Assembly (NCBI GenBank): GCA_900552115.1
Contig: URYP01000112.1
Span: forward strand, 1 to 7,087
Length of the DNA: 7,087 nt
Source: an uncultured Oscillospiraceae bacterium
GTDB lineage: Bacteria; Bacillota; Clostridia; Oscillospirales; Acutalibacteraceae
Reading direction: 5' to 3'
Positions 1-5,486 of this stretch are shown piece after piece. The position numbers and the translations under genes are program-made. Within the stretch, counting starts at the first letter, position 1; every line of letters begins with the position of its first letter. The notes beneath the pieces were generated by a model. It was given only the letters and a program-made list of their open reading frames with translations. It had not been told where the DNA came from and did no database searches.

Positions 1-22
1 CGGGGGCGCACATGCGCCCCCG
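1..22 (-). terminator. GC-rich hairpin after the GDSL hydrolase gene, probable terminator
   Basis: A perfect inverted repeat: a 10-base arm at 1-10 pairs with 13-22 around a 2-base centre, so in RNA the loop will open to about 4-6 bases. It begins 15 nt after the hydrolase stop codon on the minus strand, the usual place for an intrinsic terminator. The U-tract that would prove the call would lie beyond base 1, outside the window, so this is a probable and not a confirmed terminator. Confidence 0.6.
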
Positions 23-37
23 GCTTTATCCTTCTTA

Positions 38-652
38 TTATCCAATCCAGGGGGCAATGGCCTCGGCATAATACGCGGCGATGAGACGCGCTCCCTGTTC
101 GTTGGGATGGACGCCATCCTCCGACCAATGGGTCGGGCTCTGCTCCACACTGGCGGCGGCCAGCAGGCCATCGGTGGGAATATACGCGTCGGCAAATTCC
201 AACGCCAGTCGCCGGGTAACATCGATTTTCGGATTCAGGTCCGCCCGCCAAGCGTCCTTGCCCGGTTCGTTGCGAAGCAGGTAGGGCTCCAGTATCAGGA
301 TGCGGGCACGGGTATGCTCCCGGACGGCCGTCAGGATGGTGCGATAGTTCTGCTCAAACTGTTCCGCCGTGGTTGGATCGTTTTGGTCAAACGCCCGCCA
401 GGTATCGTTGATGCCGATCATGATGGACACGACGTCCGGCTTCCGATCGATACAGTCCTCCTGCCAGCGCTCCACCAAATCGACGCTGCGGTTGCCGCTG
501 ATACCCAGATTTAAAAACTCGAGGTCGCTGTCCGGGAAACGCGTGGCCAGCAGCTGCGCGGCGTAATGGGGATAACCATTCCCCAGCCGGCGGGGGTCCT
601 GCCGGTCCCGGCCCGCATCCGTTATACTGTCACCCTGAAACAAAATCCGCAT
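38..652 (-). CDS. SGNH/GDSL-family hydrolase (esterase/lipase-like), cytoplasmic
   Basis: A 204-residue serine hydrolase of the SGNH/GDSL superfamily, which cleaves ester bonds of lipids, acetylated sugars or similar small esters; the substrate cannot be read from sequence. All four family blocks are present: GDS at residues 7-9 with catalytic Ser9 (block I), Gly50 in LNLGISGNR (block II), GIND at 80-83 with Asn82 (block III), and DGVHP at 179-183 with the Asp179/His182 pair (block V). There is no signal peptide or membrane segment, so it should act in the cytoplasm, for example on imported or released acylated compounds. An in-frame ATG lies 33 nt further upstream, but I chose 652 because GGGAGG sits 6 nt before it, the family's N-terminal motif starts right there, and the longer form would translate through a hairpin. 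It follows the unknown membrane protein gene by 104 nt and may be cotranscribed. Family is certain; physiological role is unknown. Confidence 0.93.
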   Translation of the reverse strand: MRILFQGDSITDAGRDRQDPRRLGNGYPHYAAQLLATRFPDSDLEFLNLGISGNRSVDLVERWQEDCIDRKPDVVSIMIGINDTWRAFDQNDPTTAEQFEQNYRTILTAVREHTRARILILEPYLLRNEPGKDAWRADLNPKIDVTRRLALEFADAYIPTDGLLAAASVEQSPTHWSEDGVHPNEQGARLIAAYYAEAIAPWIG

Positions 653-678
653 GATATCCTCCCATTGGCTGTATAATA

Positions 679-702
679 GCCTCAAGCCTTTCGGCTTGAG
701 GC
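679..702 (-). other. Intergenic stem-loop with GAAA tetraloop upstream of the hydrolase gene
   Basis: A perfect 10-bp stem (679-688 with 693-702). Read on the minus strand the loop is GAAA, a stable GNRA tetraloop. It is followed by TATTATACAG and not by a run of T, so it is a poor intrinsic terminator despite lying between two genes. It ends about 26 nt before the hydrolase start codon. It may be a weak attenuator, an mRNA-stabilising or processing hairpin. I see no promoter with a credible -35 in this gap. Confidence 0.55.
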
Positions 703-718
703 ATTGGAATTAGGGCAT

Positions 719-735
719 GTGCAGCCAAGCCGCAC
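719..735 (-). other. Small hairpin downstream of the unknown membrane protein gene
   Basis: A 7-bp stem (719-725 with 729-735) with one G-U pair on the minus-strand RNA and a 3-base loop, starting 21 nt after the stop codon of the unknown membrane protein gene. No T-run follows. Together with the 679-702 stem-loop it makes this 104-nt gap structured, but I cannot assign a function; it could be chance in GC-rich sequence. Confidence 0.3.
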
Positions 736-756
736 CGCACTTTTTCTGGTCTCCGC

Positions 757-1389
757 TTAATTTATGGTATACCATTTACCATTGAGCTCGGTAGGCATTT
801 CAATGGTTTTTCGCTGTTGTTCATTGGCTTCGCCAAACCAGTCGTACTTCCAGCCATCCCCCGTCTGCCGCAGGCGGAGAGCATAAAACATCTGCTGTTC
901 TCCCGCCTTCAAACGGTACATCAGATACAGGGGATTGTCGCTGTTTTCGACCTCGGCCTGTTCAAAACCCTCCTTGCCCTGCCATATCTGTGGACGACAG
1001 GCGCTGCTGAGCTGAAACTCGACGGTATCGGCCGTACCGATCGCCATCAAATCCGTCCGCTCCAGACCGGCCGATACGGAATCGGTGCCGTTCTCCTCGA
1101 CAAAGCGGCGAAATTCCGCCTCGCTTTGCTGGCCGGTAAGCAGCCGCGCATGCTGTGTGGCCAGATTTTGCAGGGCAATCTCATATCGATTACGCAGCGT
1201 GGCCTGGTAAGCGCAGGTCAGGAAGGTGACGATAAACGCGGCGATCAGCACGATCACCACACACCTCACTGGCCGGAACCGCACCGGCGCCGGCGGGTTC
1301 TTCACCCAGATCTTCCGGATATTATACAGGAGCAAAGGCACTACCGTCAGGACGCCGATCACAACATAGATCATTAAGGTCGTATTCAT
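757..1389 (-). CDS. Unknown membrane protein with two N-terminal helices and a soluble C-terminal domain
   Basis: A 210-residue protein I do not recognise. It has two hydrophobic segments, about residues 5-22 and 42-60, joined by a short basic linker rich in K, R and P (about 25-42). A soluble domain of about 150 residues follows, starting with a charged, helix-like stretch (about 62-100). By the positive-inside rule the basic linker is cytoplasmic, so both ends, including the large domain, should lie outside the membrane. The end of the domain (about 155-186) alternates polar and aromatic residues as in a beta-sheet (YLMYRL, MFYALRLRQ, GWKYDWFG). The start is well supported: ATG at 1389 with GGAGG 7 nt upstream. 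Its start is only 12 nt from the stop of the amino acid ABC transporter ATPase, so it very probably belongs to that operon. It is not a usual transporter component; an accessory, sensor or unrelated envelope role are all possible. Confidence 0.8.
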   Translation of the reverse strand: MNTTLMIYVVIGVLTVVPLLLYNIRKIWVKNPPAPVRFRPVRCVVIVLIAAFIVTFLTCAYQATLRNRYEIALQNLATQHARLLTGQQSEAEFRRFVEENGTDSVSAGLERTDLMAIGTADTVEFQLSSACRPQIWQGKEGFEQAEVENSDNPLYLMYRLKAGEQQMFYALRLRQTGDGWKYDWFGEANEQQRKTIEMPTELNGKWYTIN

Positions 1390-1401
1390 GGCCCTTCCTC
1401 C

Positions 1402-2127
1402 TTATTTCAGAACTTTGGACAGGAATTCGCACGTGCGGGGATTTTGCGGATGATCGAAAAGCTCCTCCGGCGTTCCCTGCTCGCTGATAATACCCCCGTC
1501 CATAAACAGGATACGGTCGCCCACCTCGCGCGCAAATCCCATTTCATGGGTGACTACCACCATGGTGGTATGATTGAGCGCCAGCTGCTTCATAACCTCC
1601 AGCACCTCGCCCACCATTTCCGGGTCGAGCGCCGAGGTCGGCTCGTCAAACAGCAGCACGTCCGGCTCCATCGCCAGTGCGCGGGCAATCGCCACCCGCT
1701 GTTTCTGTCCGCCGGACAAGCGGTTGGGGAAAACCTCGGCCTTTTCCGCCAGCCCGACCCGTTCCAGCAACTCAATTCCTTTGGCCCGCGCCTGCTCTTT
1801 CGTCTGTTTTTTCAGCAAAACCGGCGCCATTGTGACGTTATCCAGTACCGTTTTGTGAGGAAACAGGTTAAACTGCTGAAACACCATCCCCACCTTTTGG
1901 CGGAGCTTATCGATCTGCTTTAAATTGTTCATCACCGAAATGCCTTCGATAATGATATCGCCCTTTGTGGGCATTTCCAACAGGTTGATACAGCGCAGAA
2001 ACGTGGATTTTCCGCCTCCGGACGGTCCTATCACACAGACACAGTCGCCCTTGCCGATATGCGTATCTACGCCCTTGAGCACTTCCAGCTCACCGAAATA
2101 CTTGTGTAAATTCTGTACGTCAATCAC
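1402..2127 (-). CDS. glnQ: Polar amino acid ABC transporter, ATP-binding protein (GlnQ type)
   Basis: The 241-residue ATPase that powers import of a polar amino acid, working as a dimer on the cytoplasmic face of the permease. The full set of ABC motifs is visible: aromatic A-loop Tyr10/Phe11, Walker A GPSGGGKST at 34-42, Q-loop Gln84 in VFQQFNLFP, signature LSGGQ at 137-141, Walker B VLLFDEP at 157-163 with catalytic Glu162, D-loop SALD at 165-168, and switch His194 in THEMGFA. Length and motif wording are typical of the GlnQ/HisP/ArtP group. The start is GTG, overlapping the permease stop (8 nt shared), with AGGAGG 10 nt upstream inside the permease gene, which points to translational coupling. 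The unknown membrane protein follows 12 nt after its stop. Function is secure at the level of amino acid uptake; glutamine itself versus another polar amino acid is not determined. Confidence 0.95.
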   Translation of the reverse strand: MIDVQNLHKYFGELEVLKGVDTHIGKGDCVCVIGPSGGGKSTFLRCINLLEMPTKGDIIIEGISVMNNLKQIDKLRQKVGMVFQQFNLFPHKTVLDNVTMAPVLLKKQTKEQARAKGIELLERVGLAEKAEVFPNRLSGGQKQRVAIARALAMEPDVLLFDEPTSALDPEMVGEVLEVMKQLALNHTTMVVVTHEMGFAREVGDRILFMDGGIISEQGTPEELFDHPQNPRTCEFLSKVLK

Positions 2128-2875
2128 TGCGGCGCATCCTCCTTTCCTGCTTACCGAGAACGGTGGACAGAGCGGTGGTCATCAGGAAATAGATGAATGC
2201 CGCGCAGAGAAGCGGAACAATGTAATCATAGGTCACGCTGCCGATCGACTGTGCGCCCTTGGTCAGGTCCGCAATACCGATGTAACCGGCTACCGACGTT
2301 TCCTTGAGCAGGACGATGAACTCATTGCCAAGAGCGGGCAGCACGTTTTTGACCGCCTGCGGGATGACGATATGCGCCATCGTCTGTGTCCCCGACAGTC
2401 CCAGGGAACGGCCGGCCTCTGTCTGGCCGCGATCGACCGCCAAAATACCCGCACGGATGATCTCCGCTACATACGCGCCGGAGTTGATGCCAAACGCGAT
2501 GGCGGCAATGATGTAATCCGGCAGGGGAATGCCCTTGAACACCCTTCCGAAGATGATGAAATAAATCACCATCAGCTGAACCACGGCAGGGGTGCCCCGC
2601 ACCACGGCTATGTATCCGTTAGCAAAACCCGCGACCATCTTTCGCAACCACACCACAAAGCGGTTTCCGGTGAGGTTGTTCACATCCTGCAGCTTGGCGA
2701 CCGCCAGCAGCAGGCCGATGGTGACGCCGATCAGTGCGGCGATCACGGTCAGCAGCAGCGACCGTCCCAGTCCCTGTACGAGGAACTGGTAACGGTCTTC
2801 CTTGATCAGTGCCAGGAATACCGCGTCGGCAAAGCCGTCCACCATATTCTGAAACCCTTCGATAATGGCGTTCAA
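2120..2875 (-). CDS. glnP: Polar amino acid ABC transporter, permease (GlnP/HisM type)
   Basis: A 251-residue inner-membrane permease of the HisM/GlnP family, forming the channel that receives amino acid from the binding lipoprotein and is driven by the ATPase encoded next. Hydrophobic helices are visible at about 38-60, 85-110, 120-143, 180-200 and 218-238. The hallmark EAA loop that docks to the ATPase lies at about 153-172 (EAGRSLGLSGTQ...IVIPQA), and the SVAGYIGIADL segment at 194-204 is typical of the family. The start codon is TTG at 2875, chosen because GGGAGG lies exactly 7 nt upstream and no ATG fits. The gene lies 33 nt after an intrinsic terminator that follows the binding-protein gene, with no room for its own promoter, so expression probably depends on read-through. 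Its end overlaps the ATPase start by 8 nt. Confidence 0.94.
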   Translation of the reverse strand: MNAIIEGFQNMVDGFADAVFLALIKEDRYQFLVQGLGRSLLLTVIAALIGVTIGLLLAVAKLQDVNNLTGNRFVVWLRKMVAGFANGYIAVVRGTPAVVQLMVIYFIIFGRVFKGIPLPDYIIAAIAFGINSGAYVAEIIRAGILAVDRGQTEAGRSLGLSGTQTMAHIVIPQAVKNVLPALGNEFIVLLKETSVAGYIGIADLTKGAQSIGSVTYDYIVPLLCAAFIYFLMTTALSTVLGKQERRMRRSD

Positions 2876-2882
2876 CAGGATT

Positions 2883-2888
2883 CCTCCC
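2883..2888 (-). promoter_or_regulatory. Ribosome binding site fixing the TTG start of the permease gene
   Basis: GGGAGG on the minus strand, 7 nt before TTG at 2875. This near-perfect Shine-Dalgarno at optimal spacing is the reason for accepting a TTG start for the permease. Confidence 0.8.
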
Positions 2889-2908
2889 TCATTTCAAGGC
2901 AGTGAATG

Positions 2909-2940
2909 AAAAAAGCAGCCGGCCGCCACAGCCGGCTGCT
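2909..2940 (-). terminator. Intrinsic terminator between the binding-protein and permease genes
   Basis: On the minus strand a perfect 10-bp GC-rich stem (2931-2940 with 2914-2923, loop 2924-2930) is followed at once by a run of T (six counting the last stem base). It begins 13 nt after the stop of the binding-protein gene. Only 33 nt separate the T-run from the permease start, and that space is used by the ribosome binding site. It therefore sits inside the transporter operon and probably acts as a partial terminator that makes binding protein more abundant than permease and ATPase. Confidence 0.9.
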
Positions 2941-2953
2941 GAACCGATGCCTT

Positions 2954-3721
2954 TTATTTGATATACTGGCCGATGATTTCATCGAACTTTCCGCTGTCCT
3001 TCAGCTCTTTCATGGCCTCGTTGACAGCCTTTTGCAGCTCGGAATTGCCCTTGCGCACCGCGTAGGCGTATTCTTCCTGTTCGAACTGGCCATTGATGAG
3101 GGTCAGTTTGTCGCTATGCTGCTCTTTGTAAGCCTTGGCGGGATTATTGTCGATGATCACCGCGTCCAGTTTGCCGTTGATCAGGTCTTCGATTGCCACC
3201 GCGCCGTTGGAATAGCCTTTAATATTTTCTTCTTTGGTCAGTTCCACCGCCGCGCTAATCAGGCCGGTAGTGCTCGACTGGCCGCCGATTTTTTTACCCT
3301 TAAGATCGTCTTTGCTCTTATAGCCGCTGTCCGAACGGACAATGATCGTCTGCTCCGCTTTATAATAGGTATCGGTAAAATCCATCTTTTCCAGACGATC
3401 CGACCGGATGGTGTAGCCCGCCGCGATGATGTCGACTTTTTCACTGGTCAGCGCGCCGTCCAGCGATTCAAACGCCATATCCTGGATATCGAGCTTGAGT
3501 CCCAGTTTATCCGCCACGGCTTTCATCACCGCCGCATCCACGCCGTCGACCGCGTCGCCGCTCCGGAATTCAAAAGGCGGGAATTCCGCATTGGTACCCA
3601 CGGTCAGGGTATCGTCTTTAACCAGATTGTACTTGGACGAATCGTCGCCGCTGCAACCAGCCACCGTCATCAAAATTGCCGCCGATGCTCCCAGCGCCAG
3701 CGCCCGCATCCATTTTTTCAT
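2954..3721 (-). CDS. glnH: Polar amino acid ABC transporter, substrate-binding lipoprotein (GlnH type)
   Basis: A 255-residue extracellular binding lipoprotein that captures a polar amino acid and delivers it to the permease. It has a signal peptide with a basic start (MKKWMR), a hydrophobic core and lipobox V20-A-G-C23. The mature part is a type II periplasmic-binding-protein fold (SBP_bac_3 family): TVGTNAEFPPFEF at about 40-52, and TIRSDR...MDFTDTYY at 104-120 with Arg109 at the position that binds the substrate alpha-carboxylate in characterised glutamine-type proteins. Second-lobe contacts are SSTTG at 149-153 and Asp191 in VIIDNNPAKAY, the usual alpha-amino contact. The reading frame is open for 96 nt further upstream, but the ATG at 3721 has GGAGG 7 nt before it and begins the signal peptide, while the longer version would run through the promoter. 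It has its own strong promoter at 3765-3793 and a terminator 13 nt after the stop. The exact amino acid is not determined. Confidence 0.95.
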   Translation of the reverse strand: MKKWMRALALGASAAILMTVAGCSGDDSSKYNLVKDDTLTVGTNAEFPPFEFRSGDAVDGVDAAVMKAVADKLGLKLDIQDMAFESLDGALTSEKVDIIAAGYTIRSDRLEKMDFTDTYYKAEQTIIVRSDSGYKSKDDLKGKKIGGQSSTTGLISAAVELTKEENIKGYSNGAVAIEDLINGKLDAVIIDNNPAKAYKEQHSDKLTLINGQFEQEEYAYAVRKGNSELQKAVNEAMKELKDSGKFDEIIGQYIK

Positions 3722-3764
3722 ATAAACCCCTCCAACATAAGCATTTATTCCAGTAACGCGCTCT

Positions 3765-3793
3765 ATTATAAACGATTCGAAAAAAATAATCAA
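3765..3793 (-). promoter_or_regulatory. Strong sigma-A-type promoter of the amino acid transporter operon
   Basis: On the minus strand TTGATT (3788-3793, 4 of 6 consensus bases) is separated by 17 nt from a perfect TATAAT (3765-3770). Sequence upstream of and within the spacer is very A/T-rich (3781-3802), which could act as an UP element. Transcription would start near 3758, giving a leader of about 37 nt before the start codon at 3721. I see no obvious riboswitch or clear repressor operator. Confidence 0.85.
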
Positions 3794-3826
3794 TAATATT
3801 TTCCAAAAGCACGACAAAAGACGGGA

Positions 3827-4642
3827 TTATGGGATACATTCTATCAAATAGCGGTCCATTGTCCCGTCCTCCTGTAGCTCGCGGATTTCGGCGTTGAGCA
3901 CGGCGAGCAACCGGGTATTATCCTTGCGGACCACCATGACAAACGACTGGGGCTGAGACTTCCAGTCTATCCAGCGGATCCGGCCTTCGCAGACATCCCG
4001 GTATCGGTCGGCCACATGCCGTTCGAGCAGGATCCCCTCGGCTTTCATCTTCATTAGACGTTCTATGCTTTCATTACCGGAACAGGCCATAGCGTTTTTC
4101 CACTCGTTGTTCGGCCACAAATTGTGAAGAGCGTACCGGTCCCCCACCATTTTTCGGCCAATCAACTCGTCGGCCGATTGATACGAGCTATTTTCCCGCA
4201 CGCCCAATACCGCTTCATACGTGTAATAGGGATCTGTCACAGCCACCTGATCCGTAATATTCGCCGGCAGCGGATAGGGGGACAGGATGACGTCAAACTC
4301 ACCCGCAAGCAGACGGTTTTCCAATGAAACCGTAGGGTCCGGCTCGTCGGCCAAATCCATTTCGAGGCCCAACCGGTACGATATGGTTCTCAACAGCGCC
4401 GGTTCCAATCCGGTTACCCCCGCATCGGATGTCCCCGTATACGGCAGCGAGCCGCTGTTCAGGCCCACGGACAACCGGCCCAGCGTGTGGAGGCCGTATT
4501 CCGCCCCGGCGGTGGATTGGGTTTTGGTAGTAGTGGACGCCGACTGTTCATGCAGATCTTCCGCCTGCCCCACACGGCAGCCGCAAAGGAGCAGAAGGAT
4601 CACCAAAGCTCCCGTCAGCAGCTGTTTGCTTCCCGCTCTCAT
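3827..4642 (-). CDS. Divergent SBP_bac_3-like lipoprotein lacking the canonical amino-acid-binding residues
   Basis: A 271-residue lipoprotein: basic start, hydrophobic core at about 8-20, lipobox L19-C-G-C22. A Ser/Thr-rich linker (about 32-47) follows, then a domain that aligns by eye with the neighbouring GlnH-type protein along its whole length: LSVGLNSGSLPY at 57-68, RLGLEMDL at 90-97, DVILSPY...VTDPYY at 117-140, VVRKDN at 237-242 and a C-terminal helix. The contact residues differ. The carboxylate-binding Arg position is Ile129, the SSTTG segment is replaced by a region near RYALHN (169-174), and the second-lobe Asp aligns with Glu207. Cys187 and Cys217 could form a disulfide. It starts 34 nt after the HAD phosphatase gene and is probably cotranscribed with it. 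No permease or ATPase gene accompanies it before the next promoter. Its ribosome binding site is mediocre (AGAGG about 9 nt away). It may bind a different ligand, serve the nearby transporter as an alternative binder, or act as an extracellular sensor. The fold is likely; the role is unknown. Confidence 0.85.
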   Translation of the reverse strand: MRAGSKQLLTGALVILLLLCGCRVGQAEDLHEQSASTTTKTQSTAGAEYGLHTLGRLSVGLNSGSLPYTGTSDAGVTGLEPALLRTISYRLGLEMDLADEPDPTVSLENRLLAGEFDVILSPYPLPANITDQVAVTDPYYTYEAVLGVRENSSYQSADELIGRKMVGDRYALHNLWPNNEWKNAMACSGNESIERLMKMKAEGILLERHVADRYRDVCEGRIRWIDWKSQPQSFVMVVRKDNTRLLAVLNAEIRELQEDGTMDRYLIECIP

Positions 4643-4676
4643 ACCTCACGCCCTCTCCTATCTACTCAAAATCCCA

Positions 4677-5327
4677 TTATTCCGTAATCATCGTATTCAA
4701 ATCCCGCGCGCAGAACGCTATAAAATCGGCTCCGGCCCGTCTCAGTTCCTGTTCCCCGCGGAAGCCCCACGCAGCCCCGATGCAGCGCAAACCCGCCGCC
4801 TTGGCGGTCATCACATCCACATCCGAATCCCCAACGAACCAGGCATGCGGCGCTGCCACTTTTACCGCTGTAAGCGCCATATTGGCCGCCGTCGGATCCG
4901 GCTTGCGCGGATAAGCGTCCCGGCCGCCGTATACGCCTTCAAACAGACTCCTCCCAAAGAAGTGACGGACAATTTTCTCCGCCTGCGGCTGGGGGTTATT
5001 GGTTACCACCAGCAAGTGGTACCCTCGCGCTTTCAGCTGCCGTAGCGCTTCGTCAATCCCGGGGTACAGCGACACTTCCCGCAAACAGTCTCGGTCATAA
5101 ATCCTCAGAAAGGACTGCAATACCCGGTCTATAACGTCAGCAGACGCGGCACTTCCCAACGCCCTCTCAATCAGCATGCGCGCGCCATCCCCCACCATAT
5201 GGGGATAGGCCTCGGGTGGGCGGGGCGGATAGCCGTTTTCCTGCAGCGCTTCATTGGTAGCGCTGGCCAAGTCCGGCAGGGTATCGGTCAGCGTGCCGTC
5301 CAAATCAAACAAAACCGCCTTTTTCAT
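4677..5327 (-). CDS. HAD-superfamily phosphatase, phosphoglycolate phosphatase-like
   Basis: A 216-residue cytoplasmic HAD hydrolase that removes phosphate from a small metabolite through a phospho-aspartate intermediate. All motifs are present: motif I DLDGT with Asp8 (nucleophile) and Asp10, motif II VVTNN with Thr109, motif III Lys142 in RKPDP, and motif IV GDSDVD at 166-171 with Asp167 and Asp171. A helical C1-type cap lies between about residues 15 and 85. Wording such as DTLPDL and VGDGARMLIERALG resembles phosphoglycolate phosphatase (Gph), but pyrophosphatase PpaX or another sugar-phosphate phosphatase cannot be excluded, so no symbol is given. The ATG at 5327 fits motif I directly after it, but no good Shine-Dalgarno is present; the nearest (AAGGG) is 14 nt away. 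The gene has its own promoter inside the upstream terminator and a structured leader of about 105 nt. The divergent binding lipoprotein follows 34 nt later. Confidence 0.93.
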   Translation of the reverse strand: MKKAVLFDLDGTLTDTLPDLASATNEALQENGYPPRPPEAYPHMVGDGARMLIERALGSAASADVIDRVLQSFLRIYDRDCLREVSLYPGIDEALRQLKARGYHLLVVTNNPQPQAEKIVRHFFGRSLFEGVYGGRDAYPRKPDPTAANMALTAVKVAAPHAWFVGDSDVDVMTAKAAGLRCIGAAWGFRGEQELRRAGADFIAFCARDLNTMITE

Positions 5328-5375
5328 TTAACGTTTAATCGCCCTTTCCCAAGAGATTCCCAAAGCCGCAAAAGC

Positions 5376-5396
5376 ACCGTAAAGCGAACTTACGGT
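5376..5396 (-). other. Leader hairpin upstream of the HAD phosphatase gene
   Basis: A perfect 7-bp stem (5376-5382 with 5390-5396) with a 7-base loop, in the predicted untranslated leader. It is followed on the minus strand by GCTTTTGCGG, a short T-run that makes a weak terminator-like arrangement about 50 nt before the start codon. It could be a leader attenuator or a back-up to the terminator at 5403-5444. I recognise no riboswitch class here. Confidence 0.45.
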
Positions 5397-5402
5397 CCGC
5401 TC

Positions 5403-5444
5403 TTAAAACAATAGACTCAAAGGCTAAACCTTTGAGTCTATTGT
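5403..5444 (-). terminator. Intrinsic terminator of the polyamine transporter operon
   Basis: A perfect 16-bp stem (5429-5444 with 5408-5423) with a 5-base loop, followed on the minus strand by TTT, so the T-run is four bases with the last stem base. It starts 42 nt after the potD stop. The stem is long but A/T-rich and the T-run short, so it may be leaky. Its upstream arm contains the -10 element of the next promoter. Confidence 0.85.
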
Positions 5445-5467
5445 ACCATTTTCACGCTGTCTGTCAA
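5440..5467 (-). promoter_or_regulatory. Near-consensus extended -10 promoter for the HAD phosphatase gene, overlapping the terminator
   Basis: On the minus strand a perfect TTGACA (5462-5467), 16 nt, then TACAAT (5440-5445, 5 of 6 consensus bases) preceded by TGG, which gives the TGn extended -10 motif. Five of the six -10 bases are also the outer stem of the terminator. Start of transcription is expected near 5433, inside the hairpin's upstream arm, so RNA made here would carry only about five base pairs of the stem and should escape termination. Confidence 0.8.
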
Positions 5468-5486
5468 TTGTACAGCGGCAATTTGC

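Noticed and set aside
673..678. TATTAT as a -10 element for the GDSL hydrolase gene
   Set aside because: At 16-18 nt spacing the -35 position falls within the hairpin and reads CTCAAG, CCTCAA or GCCTCA, none close to TTGACA.
817..1377. Plus-strand open frame opposite the unknown membrane protein, considered because that gene itself is unrecognised
   Set aside because: The minus-strand frame has a strong ribosome binding site, operon spacing and clear membrane helices; the plus-strand frame has none of these.
1925..2905. Plus-strand open frame of 326 codons opposite the permease and ATPase genes
   Set aside because: It lies antisense to two genes with complete family motifs and has low-complexity, His/Asp/Gln-rich composition typical of a shadow frame.
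2906..3796. Long plus-strand open frame of 296 codons opposite the GlnH-type gene
   Set aside because: It starts inside the terminator, mirrors the coding frame of a well-supported gene, and its translation resembles no family I know. GC-rich genes commonly leave such antisense open frames.
3799..3808. Possible CodY-like operator upstream of the transporter promoter (TTTTGGAAAA on the minus strand)
   Set aside because: Aligned to the 15-base CodY consensus it has about six mismatches and the centre is one base short, so it is likely chance in A/T-rich DNA.
3722..3817. Longer N-terminus for the GlnH-type protein
   Set aside because: It would place the promoter -10 and the real ribosome binding site inside the coding region and put 32 residues ahead of a complete signal peptide.
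3781..3826. Terminator for the divergent lipoprotein gene in the A/T-rich stretch after its stop
   Set aside because: Only a weak six-pair A/T stem can be drawn before the T-run, and it coincides with promoter DNA. Read-through from this gene into the transporter operon therefore remains possible.
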